A stretch of DNA of 64,000 nucleotides from Liolophura sinensis (GCF_032854445.1 NC_088300.1:41506458-41570457), one strand, 5' to 3'. Counted from the first letter of the stretch, positions 21,901 through 35,014 are shown. The notes: a model not told the origin generated them from the sequence alone. Translations and numbers: made by a program.

Positions 21901-24536
21901 AAAACCTGACCAGGTTGACATTTGAGCTTACTGCTGTGACATGTATGGTTTCTCTTTTAATTATAGAAGATGTTAGTTGCTCATTTTCAGATAACATATC
22001 TTACAGAGAGTTATTAAGAATTACTGGTAGATCCATGTTCACAAAGTGAGACCATATCAGGTAAAATAATGGTGAAGCAAAGCTTCGATGTGGTGTTCTG
22101 TACATATCATGTATGTTTATGGGGAAGGATGAAGCAGATCACAACACTGTCTCTCACGTTTGAACATGCATGAATGTTGCGGCTGAGTGCACCCTTGTCT
22201 GTTGAAACCAAGCCAATGATTTGTCAGTGCACATGTTCTTGTATACTATCATATGAGTGGGATGTACATTTTTCTGGAGGGCTTTTCCTGTAGGGCTTTG
22301 TGTACAGTAAATAGATGTTGCTCACATGACATAACTGAAATACAATATAAAACACAATTAGTAAGTCACGTGTAGGGCCTACTTTTACTATTACCTGCTC
22401 GGCCACCAATCTATATAAAGAAAAAAAAAAGGTCAGTGAACATTTTGATGTAGACTAGTGTGACACGTACTGTGGAAAGTTGAAAAACAGTACATGGATA
22501 GAATGTATACATTTACATTTAGAGTAGGTACACATGTACTAGTGTCTTTTCATTGAAAGCAAACTGTTCAGCCTGTACAGAAAAAATGTAAATAACTTAT
22601 AATACTGTCTGACGGAGTTGCTGACTTTCCCATATTCTGGGTTTTATTGATCTTAGAAAGGTGTTGCAGGGTTTGTTTAGAAGGAAGAGCAATATTCTAC
22701 TGAAAAATACACGTTTCAGGACCAAAAATAGTATTGTATAACATTTATTTGTATTGAAAGCTGCACTTTGAGGAGTGAAATTTTAGTGTGCTAGTGTCAG
22801 ACTATTTTCTATAAATGCAAAATTAAAATGTTTTCATACATATAAATATGCATGACATTTTTCAGGTCGAAATCAACCACTGAAGCCAGAAAAACCAAAG
22901 TGGAAAAGTGATGTGCCTTTAACAGAGGGTCAGCTGCGAAGTAAACGAGATGAATTCTGGGATACTGCACCAGCGTTTGAGGGCAGGAAGGAGATTTGGG
23001 ATGCTCTGAAAGCAGCAGCCTATGCTCTAGAAACAGGGGATCACTCGCTGGCACAAGCTATCGTCGATGGTGCCAGTATATCTCTGCCAAATGGTAAGAT
23101 AGCGTCAACCATATGACATTATTATGAATGATCCTGTGAGTCTTAGGTGGAACCAATTATAGTTTGTCCAAAAAAATGCTATAAAAAATAAAATTGATAA
23201 GCCACTTATTCGTTTTATCAGATAATATTTTTATGATTTTCCTGTTATTCAAAGTTTGCTGATCATTTAAATATATCTACAACAGGAAAAATTCCGTGGA
23301 CAGCCCACATTGGCCAAAAATCAGATGGTTTTTAAGTTTTAGTTTTATTTTTATACTCTTATACTGACATTGAAAAAAGATTTATTCTACCCATAAAAGA
23401 GCAGTTTAGATGGATGTGGGCTTAGTTCATAAGTAGAGTGTTTTAATTGGAGATTTCAAGACCAGTGGAAGACAGATATTATAAAAATTGTTTCAGCACA
23501 ATTGTGTTTATTCAGCAATAATACATATATTCAATCATACAGTTTTAAATCTATAGTGTTAACTTTATGTTTGTGGCTACTTTTAGGTGAGATAATGGTG
23601 TTAAAACAACCAGTTTTATCCATGCAATTTGCAAAAGGTGACATATTGATGGTGAAAATGAAACCTGTTCTGCCACATGCACCAATATTCATGAATATTT
23701 TGAAAGGAACATGTCATTGGCTTAAGAACATCATCAAGCTTCAAATGGGCCTCCATGGCCAAGTGGTTAGCATGCTAGTGCAGAACACTGAAGAACTACA
23801 CATGTATTAAATTAGATCAGAAATTAGAAATTCTCTTGATTCCTGCAGGTGACATCAAATGTGTCTGATGAGTAGGTTATCTCCCTTTGTTGGGCTGTAA
23901 ATACAATGGTCATATCGCTGAAGCGATTCACCTACACATCGGTCGTCTGCACTGAAATAAAGGGTCTGTACAGGATAAATGTGTTTCATGGTTACTCAGT
24001 GATAGAATAAGGAAATATATTTGTTGTCAACAATCCTCATATTCGACAATATGAGGATTATTTTAATATGAGGATCACAGTTTGATACACCTAGTATATG
24101 ATGGCACCTCCACTGTTGTAAATCAGCGCTGTTGTTGATGTTCCCAGGTACGCTGATGGACTGTTATGATGAGCTCGGGAACCGTTATCAGCTACCTGTG
24201 TATGTTCTGAGTTCCCCAACAAACCTGATAGAGGATGTGAGTGAGACAGACACGGCTGTGGACACAGAAAACTCCTCCCCAGGCACAGAAATACCCATCA
24301 AATTCAGGCTGTCTCACACAAACAAGGACCTCAAGCTCTTTGTAAGGACCACAGACACTGTTATGAAACTGAAAAAGAGGATAGGTGATGAACAAGGAAT
24401 TGAGCCGTCTAAGCAAAGGTGGTTCTTCTCTGGCCGACTACTTAATGACAAATTAAGAGTTGTGGATGCAAAGATACCCAAGGGTTACGTTGTACAAGTG
24501 ATTGTATCCGAGCCAGACCCGTCAATAGAGAGCTGA
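15967..24536 (+). CDS. UBTD2: Ubiquitin domain-containing protein 2 (UBTD2), complete, 3 exons, 220 aa
   Basis: Exons 15967-16012, 22866-23093 and 24148-24536 join in phase (1, 1) to 663 bases including TGA. The N-terminus MGGCIGAH fits vertebrate UBTD2 (MGGC start; possible myristoylated Gly2 and palmitoylated Cys4, inferred). Exon 2 encodes the conserved UBTD N domain: KPKWKSD, then [20 protein letters not shown] and [11 protein letters not shown]. Exon 3 holds [14 protein letters not shown], an acidic linker, and a C-terminal ubiquitin-like domain with [19 protein letters not shown] and [15 protein letters not shown] proteins interact with ubiquitin-conjugating enzymes. The sequence resembles UBTD2 more than UBTD1 (GRNQPLK, MGGC), but a single invertebrate gene may be ancestral to both. 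Intron 1 is 6.9 kb and full of degenerate repeats; its branch to exon 2 is a clean TTTTTCAG. The gene shares its promoter with MMS19. Confidence 0.95.
16871..17700. repeat. Poly-C tract and degenerate 27-bp repeat in UBTD2 intron 1
   Basis: A run of 20 C (16871-16890) is followed by decayed units like GGGCTCTCTGGGTGAATGTA with TCAGCAT. Units are about 27 bases near 16990-17130 and become irregular later. No gene is present; the open frames here reflect the repeat. Confidence 0.75.
18370..18720. repeat. Second cluster of the intron 1 degenerate repeat
   Basis: Units such as GAGGCTGGGTTCTTTGGCTG with AATGTATGTGGG recur every 27 bases or so, alternating in pairs. The sequence is clearly related to the 16.9-17.7 kb cluster, which suggests one old array interrupted by other sequence. 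Confidence 0.75.
19882..20300 (+). mobile_element. SINE-2 copy with internal duplication (UBTD2 intron 1)
   Basis: The tRNA-like head (TAGCTCAGTAGGTAGAGCG) starts near 19892 and the tail ends GTTAAACCCCAAGCACTCAC then (TCAC)n. The segment from GCTTACTTGCCTTCGGTAAG to about GGAAATCCG is present twice in tandem (about 20060-20130 and 20145-20213), diverged from each other, so this copy is longer than the others. Confidence 0.85.
21372..21452 (+). mobile_element. SINE-1 3' fragment (UBTD2 intron 1)
   Basis: Plus orientation. Only the last 80 bases remain: TAAGTGAAATATTCTTGAGC, ATGGCATAAACACGAATCAA and a (AATA)n tail. Confidence 0.8.
23746..23808 (+). mobile_element. SINE-1 5' (tRNA-like head) fragment (UBTD2 intron 2)
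   Basis: GGGCCTCCATGGCCAAGTGG then TTAGCATGCTAGTGCAG matches the SINE-1 head in plus orientation; the body is absent. Confidence 0.65.
24032..24059. repeat. Perfect 12-bp hairpin 88 bp upstream of UBTD2 exon 3
   Basis: AATCCTCATATT and AATATGAGGATT flank a 4-base CGAC loop. A third partial copy (AATATGAGGATC) follows at about 24064. It lies in intron 2. Confidence 0.85.
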
Positions 24537-27500
24537 GCCTGAAGTAGTCTGTCAAGCCTGAACAGTCATGGTGATATGATCACAGCTAGTTTGTCTTTGT
24601 CCCCCATCCACCACTCTCCCAAGGTTGTCACTGGTTGTGGGAGCGCCAGGTACACTCTGACGACATGTATCCGGATACCTTCACAACACCACACCTGTAT
24701 TGCTCATCATATATAGGCCTGATTTGCATCATCAGAGAACCCTCCATGGAGTTGTGAGGTGATTTATTAAGTAACACTGTGTACATCTGCATTTCTTGAG
24801 GCTGGATAAGGCAAAAGATGGAGTGTTATATTCACATCAGTGAACCAAGGTTTGTTCTGTCCACAAAGCAGCCGACGTGGTAGATTCATGCCTGGTCAGT
24901 GTGCACTGTACATGTACGAACCATGAAGGAAAAACCAACACATTTGTCCATTACAGATGGTGGACAAGCCATTCATATGTAATATAAAATTTACATCCTA
25001 ATATTGACCCACTGATTCAATGTGTATTTCACTGAAAACACAAGCTCTTTTCATATTAACACCATTGTTTTTAGCTGCACTTGCTTTTTCAGCAGAAGTG
25101 CTTGTTACAGATTATAACCAAGGCTTGTAGAAAAGGTTCACAGACATCGTCTTGACATCTGTAGCTTTGTTGCCATTATGAGGCTTAAATATTGCCAATG
25201 TGGTGTTAAACCCCATATCATTCATTCTGTAATTTTGTTTCCCCCAGCTCTTTACATACATGTATGGACAAAAATCAAAAGAAGAACCTTTTATTTTGGA
25301 ATTCACTTGTTTTAATATCCCTGATTTCAGGGCATCATCAATTATATTTGTACATGTGTGTTTGAAAAACAGAATTGCCTCTCATGTTCAGGTCAGCGCA
25401 ATTACAGAAGTACATGTACATGCCCTTATGTAGATACATGTATGTGAACCCTAACAGAACAAATAGCTACACCAGTGGATTATAGTAGGACTGATCACAG
25501 CAGGAAAAAAGAATGAAGTATAGCTTATACATTGTGGTTTCCTTGTGAAATGAGCATTAAAAAGTTTCTAGCTTAGCAGAAGAAAGACAAATATTGTATT
25601 GATTCCAACTTCTTAGTTTATTTACTGTTTGCGGCAGAAAAATGGTTTTTGAAGTAAAACCAAGACGTTGCAAGATATATATGTAATATTCTATGACTTT
25701 GGCTTTTTTTATGAAATTGTCTTTCCTTTGTAAAATTAAATTTGTATAAATGTATCTTATTTAATTATGTAAATATTTTCAGTTGTTTGAAATAAGCTTT
25801 TAAAATCTTTTACAGGTGACTGTTTTTGGAATTGTTTTGTTAAATTTTATCTTAATATGGGTTGGACTGTAAAATTTGTAAATATATAAATATTTGATTT
25901 GATATGTTTAGTGATTTGATTGTTGCAGTTACAAAAAGGCTTAGAATAAACATCACACTCTTACTAGGGTCATTCCATAAAGTACATGTACATTTTATGA
26001 ATTTTTTAGAATTAATAATCATTTATGTGTATGATATAAACAACATTTTTGAAAACTGGCAACATTTGTGATACGTGTCAAGCCTGAAAATGATTTTTTT
26101 TTAAGTTAGTGCGGGACATGACTGACAAATTTTCCAGCTACCTGCAATGTTTAAAAAAGCTACAATATTCACTTGTTATTGTGTGGCAGTTGTCCTGTAC
26201 CAAACACTTGGCACATGTCAAACTACTGTTAGATGCAGACCATTGTCCTTATCCTGCTACTTTCCTCCAGGCTTGCATGTGATGTTGGAGTGTAACAAAG
26301 TCAACAGTGTGCATGCACCTTTCTTTCATGTACATTTCACTTGGAGAAAACCTACACATATATACTGCTGTTGGATATAAAACATATTAAATGCTCCAAT
26401 TAGTCATATTACCAGTTATAAACCATTCCCTGTTTTATTTACAAGAACCATTACCTACATCTAAGTTTGGTTCAACTTTTCTTGTTTAAGTTAAATTCCT
26501 TATTGGTAATTTTAAATGTGAAATAAATTCATTGGCTAAATAAGGAACAATGAAAACTTGCAAGACATAAGTTTTTAGGACAATATTGAAAAGGCTGTCA
26601 AATACTGACTTCACTTAATCCTTTGTAGTAAGTGATGATTTGTAATGTACTTTTTAAAATATGCAATCAACAATTTGCCGGAAACGTGTTTCTATTTTGT
26701 GTTCTAAAGTGTATTGATATGAGAAGTAAGAATTGAGTTTGAACTTTGAATCGTTGTATATTTAATTCTGCATAGACTTGTTTATTTTCTCTGTCGGTGT
26801 GCTTGTTTTAATGCAGTAAAAAATTTCAATCCCAGTGAATAGCTCATGCAAATTTTCAACTAGAATAAACATTTCTGCATATATCACACCAAAGTCAACT
26901 CTTTCCAAGGAAGTCTTGAGGTGTTTTTAGATTGTTTTTCCCCCGACATAATTGATAAGTAATACAAATACCTTCTGCCCTGTCTAGAAGACATGCACAG
27001 CCTAACCATTTCAAAGAATGCATTTTAAAGATAGCATTTGGCAAACTTTTGATTGGAGTGGCTAATGGACTAGATGTATTGACATAAATCGTTCAGGATA
27101 ACTTTGTAATCAGTTCATCCAGTACCTTACAAAGCCATGAGCCATCAGATTTCCTAAACGTGGTTTTGAAAGACCATCAGTAGAAAATTGTGTCGGGGGA
27201 AAAAACAGCAAAGAAGTATGTGGTTGAAGAGGTCAAATTGTGTAGAGAATCCTGGGTACTATGATCCACTAACAATGTAATACTTCTAATGGTAGAGGTT
27301 GTTTCAGTTACTGGGCATCATATTGTCTATATGTAACATGAGTGTACACTTGGTTTGATGATGTGCACACGTGATGAAAGCAAGGAGAAAGATAGTCAAA
27401 ACCTTCACTTTTCCCTTAAAACACTGATTCAGAGCTCTTTGTGACTTTGTACATGCAGATGCCTGGGACAGTTCACTAACTAGCCCAGCTTTGTTGCTGT

Positions 27501-28545
27501 ACACAATAAAAAAAAATGCATTGCTGTATATTGTACTGTTTGTGGAATTTCCTATCGGTAGAGAAGATGATGTACTTTTTGTGGCCTAGAACCGTGCAAA
27601 TAAACATAACTTGTACATATCATTTATGTAGGCAATATATCAAATTTTTGTACAAATATTTATAAGGCTCAGTCGATCTCCATGAAGTTTTGAACTTCAA
27701 CGAATCAACTGGACTGAGAATGAATCTATGGCCACCCTGGACATGACCAACATCATTAAATCTCTACACAATGCTGTATGTAGGCAACACACCTTCTCTT
27801 ACTTCAGTAACTGGACACTCACGTTTTGAAGGCCTGCATTGCCTTTGTTGGTGTCAAACCATGTGATCTTCAAATTTGTGAAGACTATTAATGGGTATTC
27901 GTGTCCAAGACATTTCTAACTACCGTGTTGTATCCCACTTATTACTGATAAATGTAACCTAATATGTAATGTGATCAAAATTTGTACCTGTATATGTAGT
28001 ATATAGCTTCAGACTGCTGTCGCAGAACTTTGCGCTTTATGTATGCAATGCTATCTTGTGCTCCGTATACAGTTGAACAATACCTAGAGATCAAGGCCAT
28101 GTGCAGCTTGCTGTAAGTACAGTTATGACATCTGGCTTCTGTGGTGCTTGTCTGGACTGGTATATTGTTGATTCAATAACATTGTTTGAGTAAGTATCTC
28201 AATTTTATCTTTTTATCTGTACTAGAGAAACTGACCTAATAATATTGCTATAGTTTGGAAGGAAGTTTAACCATCCTTTATAAAGTGTGTATGGGCACAG
28301 GTAAAACCAGAAAACAATATATGCATGTAAATATCCATTAGAAATCACGTCTAATTAAACAAACTACTGTTCAAGTGATTGGCATTCCATGTAGGACTCA
28401 CTCCAATTGTCACCTATTCAATAAGTACATGTAATTCATTGTCAGTGTGTTACTGAAATCATGCATTGTTTCAATTTTCTGTATATTCATGTCAGTGTGT
28501 GTATACTTTGTTTTATTTGGTTTGTATATTACCCTATATAATAAA
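24537..28545 (+). other. Probable long 3' UTR of UBTD2
   Basis: AT-rich noncoding DNA follows the UBTD2 stop, with no recognisable coding exon. Candidate AATAAA poly(A) signals lie at 25945-25950, 27505-27510 and 28540-28545. The last is followed by a T/GT-rich stretch (GGTGTTTTCATTGTG) that would suit a cleavage region. A short motif near 25195 (GGTGTTAAACCCCA) resembles the tail of the second SINE family. Which signal is used cannot be told without transcripts. Confidence 0.4.
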
Positions 28546-29509
28546 GGTGTTTTCATTGTGATTCCTTTGTTTTCTAGTCTTTTGTTTATCAGACAGTTTG
28601 ATTCCTAAAGTTAAAGAATAATCTCTAGCTTCTTATTGTAACGAAATAAACATGTATAAACAAATCTGTTTATTACTGAAGGGTTTAGAAAATATTCAAA
28701 ATTTACAAAATGATACTGGTATATATGCATATTCATAAGTAAAACTTTTAGGCGTGTATGTTAAATCCAAGCGTCATAACATGCAATCTTTCTGTTAAGC
28801 TGATTGTTATGCATGTCGAAATTTGATTCAGGAATGGCTTTGTGGAATCGGCCCCTATTTCCTTGATTTAACATGTCTAACCACTCTGTGATTCAATCTC
28901 AGATCTTAAAGTCGTAGTCCAAAGTCATACATATTCATGTATTGTATTATACATATTGTATACCGTAGAGAAAATGTCAATCTGGTAACCATTGCAGCCT
29001 TGAACACATGAGCTAGACATGCCATATCAATGTCAACTCATTAGCATCTATCATCTATCCACCAAAAAAAAAAAAAAAGAAATGTGTGCAGTTATATGGC
29101 TTCCAAGTGGTCTGTACACACCTTTTAGTGTCCACTTTCTAAAACCTTCCACTTTCTTCATCAAAGACTGTTCAAATCTACTGGTTCTATGTTCTTCTGA
29201 AAACTCATGGTTTGTCTAATACCAGCAAAAAAATAAGACATAATCCTTATTAGACAATGAATTTTCTGAACGCGTGAATTGCATGCACCTTTTGGAAACC
29301 ACGTCTCGTATTTTCAATGAAAACAAAACTATTTCAGCAATACCCGATGTCACAATCTCCCACAAATGACCCATAGTGTCCACACTTAAATCTGAAATGA
29401 ATCTGGTAAGAATGGTAAGGAGTAACTTCATGATAATTGAAGAAAAAAAGAGAAGAAAGATTGGCAGGAATTAACTGGATTTGAACCGCTGATTGCTAGG
29501 GGCAATGTT

Positions 29510-29660
29510 CATTGAGACAATAGTGAAAGACAGTGAAAAGCCAAAAAAAAAAAAAAACATTGCCCTCAAATAGCAGCACAGAGCATTGGGGCAATAGTGA
29601 AAGACAGTGAAAAGCAAAAAAAAAAAAAAAAAAACATTGCTCTCAAATTGCAGCACTCTA
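29510..29660. repeat. Tandem duplication with internal poly-A tracts
   Basis: The segment CAATAGTGAAAGACAGTGAA, a long A run, CATTGC, CTCAAAT and GCAGCAC occurs twice in succession, with A runs of different length (about 15 and 20). Confidence 0.85.
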
Positions 29661-30795
29661 CAGTGAATAGGTTTTATGCAGTGTAGCACAAAGCTCTCAT
29701 GTTATTTGAATGAGAGGTCTTGTCAACATTTGTATGTATTTACACCGGGAGGCTTTAAGTCATACTTCATATTTTTGAAGGTTTTTGGGTCATAACTTGA
29801 AAACTATATCAAGTACAAAAGCAATTCTTACAGATTTGTAATCCGGATGTCAAGCGTACCAGACAATATGTTTGATCATTTTAAGCAGTTTTTAGACTTT
29901 ACCTACTTTTAAGCTAATTTCATTGGTCAGTTACAGTACAATTTGCATACCAAACAAAAAGTTTTCGTTTAATATAGGTACGGCGATCCACCTAAAACTT
30001 TACGGAAAAAGATGGTTTAACCCTATCAATAAAATTCAAAATGTCTAATAAATCACGTGACTGGCCAAACAGCACAAAAACGTCAGAAGCTCTCTACATG
30101 TTGACTATTAAAAGTAGCAAGTTTGTTTTTTCTGCCTTCATTGGTTTTGGAGATATTGCAATTTTACGAGCTGACTATGAATAAAAACAACAAAATTTTT
30201 TATATGCTTTTTAATGGCAATCAGTCGTAGTTGTGCGATCCACACTCAAAAATGACGATCTGTACTTGACCAATTACCAGCTTCGTAGATGGTGTGCGGT
30301 CACATGATTTGAAACATGAAACTGAAATGAGCTATAATTGCAGTTTAAAGAAAAACTACACATCATTGGGGAAAAACTAAAACCGCCCTTGTATTCAGCC
30401 GCCCAAAACACAACTAAATGCTATCTTGTTTTTTTCAAAATTCATCCACAAATCATCACGTGACTAGTACAACCAATAGAGAGCTTCCACATTTCTCGGC
30501 CGATTTGCATAAACTTTTCAATCCTGATACCCCGAGTAGTCTTGTACATGCATACCAGTTTTCAATACAATCCGCTCAGCGGTTTTGGAGAAGAATTTTT
30601 TTATTTATTTCCATACTGCTGCAATGTGGCCGAAAAGTGGGTCACAGGTGTGTATAGTTTTATACTCCACAAGGTAGCCCAAGCGATTTGGTAATGAACA
30701 GGAGTAGAAAGTTTACAGCCGTGACACGCAGTTTTCTGACAAAACGAAAAAAACAGTAGTCACAGAAGAAGAAAAGTAATCTGAGCGAGAACAAC

Positions 30796-30822
30796 AGTCT
30801 TCCAAGTGAAGCTTGGAAGACT
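30796..30822. repeat. Perfect 11-bp hairpin
   Basis: AGTCTTCCAAG and CTTGGAAGACT enclose a TGAAG loop. It sits at the right end of the unclassified 29.7-30.8 kb stretch and may mark an element boundary. It is not followed by a gene end that would make it a terminator. Confidence 0.7.
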
Positions 30823-30970
30823 AAAAAATGGTGTTGCCTAGATTAAAGATAATGAGATATTGGTGGATGACCAGCCAGACAAGCAGGCAAAATCACGATA
30901 CCGTCCTCTAATATTATGATCTGAAAATTGAGTTTCCATATTTTCTCTCTCTAATAAACTATTTTTATGA

Positions 30971-31327
30971 GTGAGTGAGTGCTTGGGGTTTAACGTCGCA
31001 CTCAACAATTTTTCAGTCATATGACGACGAAGGAATCCCTAGGGTGCATGTACGTGTAATGTGCCTCCTTGTTGCAGGACGGATTTCCACCGCTCTTATT
31101 TAGTGCTGCTTCACTGAGACGACTTACCGAAGGCAAGTAAGCCGCCCCGCCCGAGCCATTATACTGATACGGGTCAACCAGTCGTTGCACTATCCCCTTC
31201 ATGCTGAAAGCCAAGCGAGGAAGTTACAACTTCCTCTTTTAAAGTCTTAGGTGTGACTCGATCAAGGATTGATCCTGGATCTACCGGTCCCGAAGCGGAC
31301 ACTCTACATACTGTGCTATCCGGGGCG
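30971..31327 (-). mobile_element. Full-length SINE-2 copy with perfect target-site duplication
   Basis: Minus orientation, from the GAGTGAGTGAGTGCTTGGGG tail to the tRNA-like head ending near GGATAGCACAGTATGTAGAG (reverse strand). It is flanked by a perfect 12-base duplication CTATTTTTATGA at 30959-30970 and 31328-31339, evidence of fairly recent retrotransposition. Confidence 0.92.
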
Positions 31328-32111
31328 CTATTTTTATGAAGATGAATGAATGAATGCAAAGTTACATGGCCAATTTTCAGAAATGGCCGCAAAACGTACA
31401 ATCTCATCCTCGAATGATGTACAGGAAAGGGCCCCACGCGTGATTCTGAACTGCTGTGCCGAAATCAAGTGTCGAGTCTGCCAGTCATTTAGCAGTGTAC
31501 ATGAGCATTTTTAACTTGAAAAACAAGAGTGTGACGTTGATATTGTTATTGTTAGTATTGGTGTTTTTGTGGCAAATAATGTTTCAGCGTTAATATATAA
31601 AGGACTTAATTGGAGATAAATCATTTTATTATATATTATGATGTACGTCAAATTGTGGTTTATAATAACTTTGCAAATCCACAAGTGTGTTTTACAGGTA
31701 TATCACGGGCAACACATCTTTAAAAGGTATATCCACCTACGTGGGTGGACACAGCACTGGAGTATATTACAGCATACTTTGTAACACTGACACATAGACT
31801 TAAATGCCTGACAAAAGATCCTTGTAAGTTACCCTTAATGCAAGGCAAAGAATGAGTAATATTGTAATGTGTATATATATATATATACATGAATATGAAG
31901 AAACCGTTGTAAAAGACTGGGCTAAGATGTATATATTGGTTTAGTATGCAAAATGTACTTTTTATCATAGAAGACTGTGACTATAGGCGTGGGGAAGTGA
32001 ACTGATTACTATAGTTGAAATTTTATTCTATTTCTATCAAATTTATTTAAATAGCAGTATGTTGCTATAAACAGTCTAATCCTTTATTTTTTGGCTTTCC
32101 GATTCAATGCA

Positions 32112-32305
32112 GTGCAATGACTTTGGAGCCTCTCATGAATGCAGTCAATGTGAGTTTGAGGTCAGCTAATGCTCGCTTCTTGTTTGGCAAATAGGAAGGT
32201 CTTGCAGCAACTTGCAGCTGGTCATGGGTTTCCTCCGTGCTCTGTTGTATAAGTGAAATATTTTTGAGTATGGTGTAAGACATCAATCAAATAAATAAAT
32301 AAAAA
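32112..32305 (+). mobile_element. SINE-1 copy lacking its extreme 5' end
   Basis: Plus orientation. AATGACTTTGGAGCCTCTCA, then the body, then TAAGTGAAATATTTTTGAGT and CAATCAAATAAATAAATAAA. Confidence 0.85.
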
Positions 32306-33020
32306 CAGCACAATTTATTCGGCCAATAAATCTAAGTTTGTCTTTTTCCTTTCAGAAAGCTCACATCCTTCTGAAAATACTTTCAGAAAGATAGATATGT
32401 TTGCAAAGGACTCTGTATTAATGCTTGCATGAAATGATTTTTAAAAAAGCTATTATTAGGCTATTACATGTATATTCTTCTGGCCCCAGTCTTTGTGCTT
32501 AATGGCAGTGTTTACTTTTGGGAGGGGGTGTGAAAATCGGAGGTATTGTGCTGCCTAAGTACCCAAGTCATGCAGTTAGCACTTGATCAGGCGATCACAA
32601 ACGGCAACAGCTGAGAAGTATTTAAGCCAAGTGTTAACGATTCTTCAGCTACATGCTGTTCTACCATACTGAAACTCCCACCCCACCCTCAACCCAATCC
32701 CCACCCCAACTCTTCTGTTAGCCCTTTTGTTCCATTTGAAATTACTAAATGTAAACTATTATGATTATTTAAATAATCATTTAATTTTTTCATACTGATA
32801 CCAGTCTATTTTAACATGTAAATGTCCTTGCGTTGAAAAAGGTAAATGCGATCAAGTGTCGCCAAACATTGCCTATTTTAGATCCAGATGTACCATCCCA
32901 TCCTATCATATTCTTAGAACAATCTGATCTCCGATAGCTGCAAATACACATGATTTTAACCGGATGACATGTTGGCTCAAAACATGAATTTTGGAATTTT
33001 GGAAAAGGCCCAAACCTCAC

Positions 33021-33387
33021 TAATGTTTTTTGAGACGATATCATTAGGTGGATGATTTTCTATATTTCCCACACTGACATTTCTTTCAATAGTTTTATCA
33101 TCTGGATCAACATTTCCATTTACAGTTTCTACAGTGTTCTCCTCCTGTTCATTGCCTAAGCCGACTTCTATGTCTGTAGACTCATTTTGCTTCTTAACAA
33201 AGTTAACTATTTCGTCTGGGTTAATCAATTTATGAGGAGTTATCAGATCAGTTAACTGATCAGAAGGAATTGCGCCATTCTTGTGCTCTGATTTTAAGCT
33301 GTAGTTTCCAACCCCAACTTGGCCGCATTGCATTTCCCCCAAAATAGCAGTTTTGCAGATAGATATACTCAGAACTAGGAATGCGAA
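33021..33387 (-). CDS. Unrecognised candidate exon with hydrophobic leader-like start
   Basis: A stop-free minus-strand frame of about 122 codons runs from a possible acceptor (CATAG|TTC at 33387) to a possible donor (ATTA|GTGAGG at 33021). It opens with a hydrophobic segment (FLVLSISICKTAIL) and continues with a polar, acidic, Asn/Glu-rich sequence (for example ITPHKLINPDEIVNFVKK). There is no clean ATG at the head, so a first exon would have to lie to the right. It reads like the second exon of a secreted protein, but I recognise no family and see no partner exons. It could equally be chance or a decayed fragment. Confidence 0.25.
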
Positions 33388-34750
33388 CTATGAATGTACG
33401 TGATATACACAGATTCACGAATGACAGTGAACGGTGTAATTTTTATGCGCATGCCAAGGTAAAATTCATGGCATGTACAGAAAATAAAATGGAAAATATA
33501 TATCAATTAATACATTTACTGCACTTTTGAAGTAAAAATCATCCAGTAATTACCATTTCAAAGATTACATGTTAATATTATAAATAAATGCTATTACTTA
33601 ACCCAAACGAAAACAAATAAAAACATATAGTCAAAACATTAAGTTATGAAGTACAAATATATTTACTAGACCGCAAAGTTTCTGCCATACAGCTTTATAT
33701 CAAAGATTTATATAAACAAAGACACATTTAAGTAAATAGTACATGAAAAAGAATTTAAGCGAGTCCCAACAAATGATGTACAACGCCTGTGTTGAAGTGT
33801 TTAATTCGCAGGATTTTTGCTCATGGAATAACAATTTTATTTTTATCAAATTTTTTTGGACACATCAGATAACTGTGGGCAACAGAAATGATATTTAGGT
33901 TTTTACATTTGATTTTACATTCAGGATTATAGATCTTAGCATCTGTTGTGTTTTAGATACTGTGATTTTTAGATATCCGCTCACGGCTGAAATTAGCAAG
34001 TTTTTAAATGCATATTGGCACATTTTCTGATTTTCCATTTTCTTATCTTTCTTCTAGGTTAAAGATGAAAAACTATCTGAATCATAAATACTGCATTTCA
34101 CTTAAAGTTTATGGGTATTTCATGTATAAAAGTTATTTTTGTGAAGTTTGATTAATGTTTTATCAGAAAAGCATAAGTGTTTGCATCAAATCTCTCACTT
34201 TAAGGCTTTTATGTGCTTCTGAAAGTGCATTTTCACATACCAAATTTTAAAGAGAGAGAAATACAGTAGCTTAAATTTGACAAATTATATAACTTGTATA
34301 ACAAAGATAGTCATGTTTTTTTAGTTCCTTCAGATTATGGGGATTAACTCACCTATGGGGATTGGCTGCTGTGAGTACACATGCCTCTGCTAAATGTTTA
34401 TTGCCCCCTGCCAACATTTGTCTGTAAACTGAAAGCCACAAGTAACCCCCATGGTGGCATCAGGGGAGGACTATGTAAAAGCATTCCAGCAGGTTTTGCA
34501 AAGGACCTTTCAAGATAAAACATTAATGAACACTTTTATGGACCATTATAATTTTTAAAACTTTATACATAAGTAGATTGATCTGTTCACAGTTTGACTG
34601 GAAGGAAGGCACTGAATACCTGACTGAAATTAATTTGCAAACGAATTAATGACAAAGTTTGTTATGCATGAGAATGTTTGTTTGCTCCAGAATGTTTGCT
34701 CTTGTATTAATTCCTTTCTGTTTCTGAGAAAGTCGTCACGGTGTAGTGTT

Positions 34751-35014
34751 GGGGGGCTTCCATGGCTGAATTGCTTAGCACCAGTGAGGAGCAATGATGC
34801 AGGAGCCTCTCACGAATGCAGTCGCTGTGAGTTCATGTGCAGCTCATACTGGCTGTCTTTGGCGGCACAGGGGAACTTCTGTCAGCAACTTGTAGATAGT
34901 TCGGGGTTTCCCTCATGGCTCAGCCTGGTTTCCTCCCAACATAACGCTGGCCGCAATCGTGTAAGTGAAATATTCTTGAGGACGACGTAAAACACCAATC
35001 AAATAAGTAATAAA
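34751..35014 (+). mobile_element. Full-length SINE-1 copy
   Basis: Plus orientation. Head GGGGGCTTCCATGGCTGAAT, body with GAGCCTCTCACGAATGCAGT, tail GTAAAACACCAATCAAATAA. It lies in intergenic DNA. Confidence 0.9.

Larger units (their letters stand above)
28546..30958. other. Intergenic stretch without a recognised gene
   Basis: AT-rich DNA. From about 29740 to 30840 it looks more complex (mixed composition, phrases such as GGCGATCCACCTAAAACTTT), as in an unclassified interspersed element, but no termini or coding domain are recognisable. Confidence 0.4.

Noticed and set aside
29019-29689. Short open frames with poly-Phe or poly-Lys
   Set aside because: They come from A/T homopolymer runs and the local tandem duplication.
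32761-32780. 20-bp perfect palindrome ATGATTATTTAAATAATCAT
   Set aside because: AT-only core in AT-rich DNA, expected by chance often enough; no context for function.
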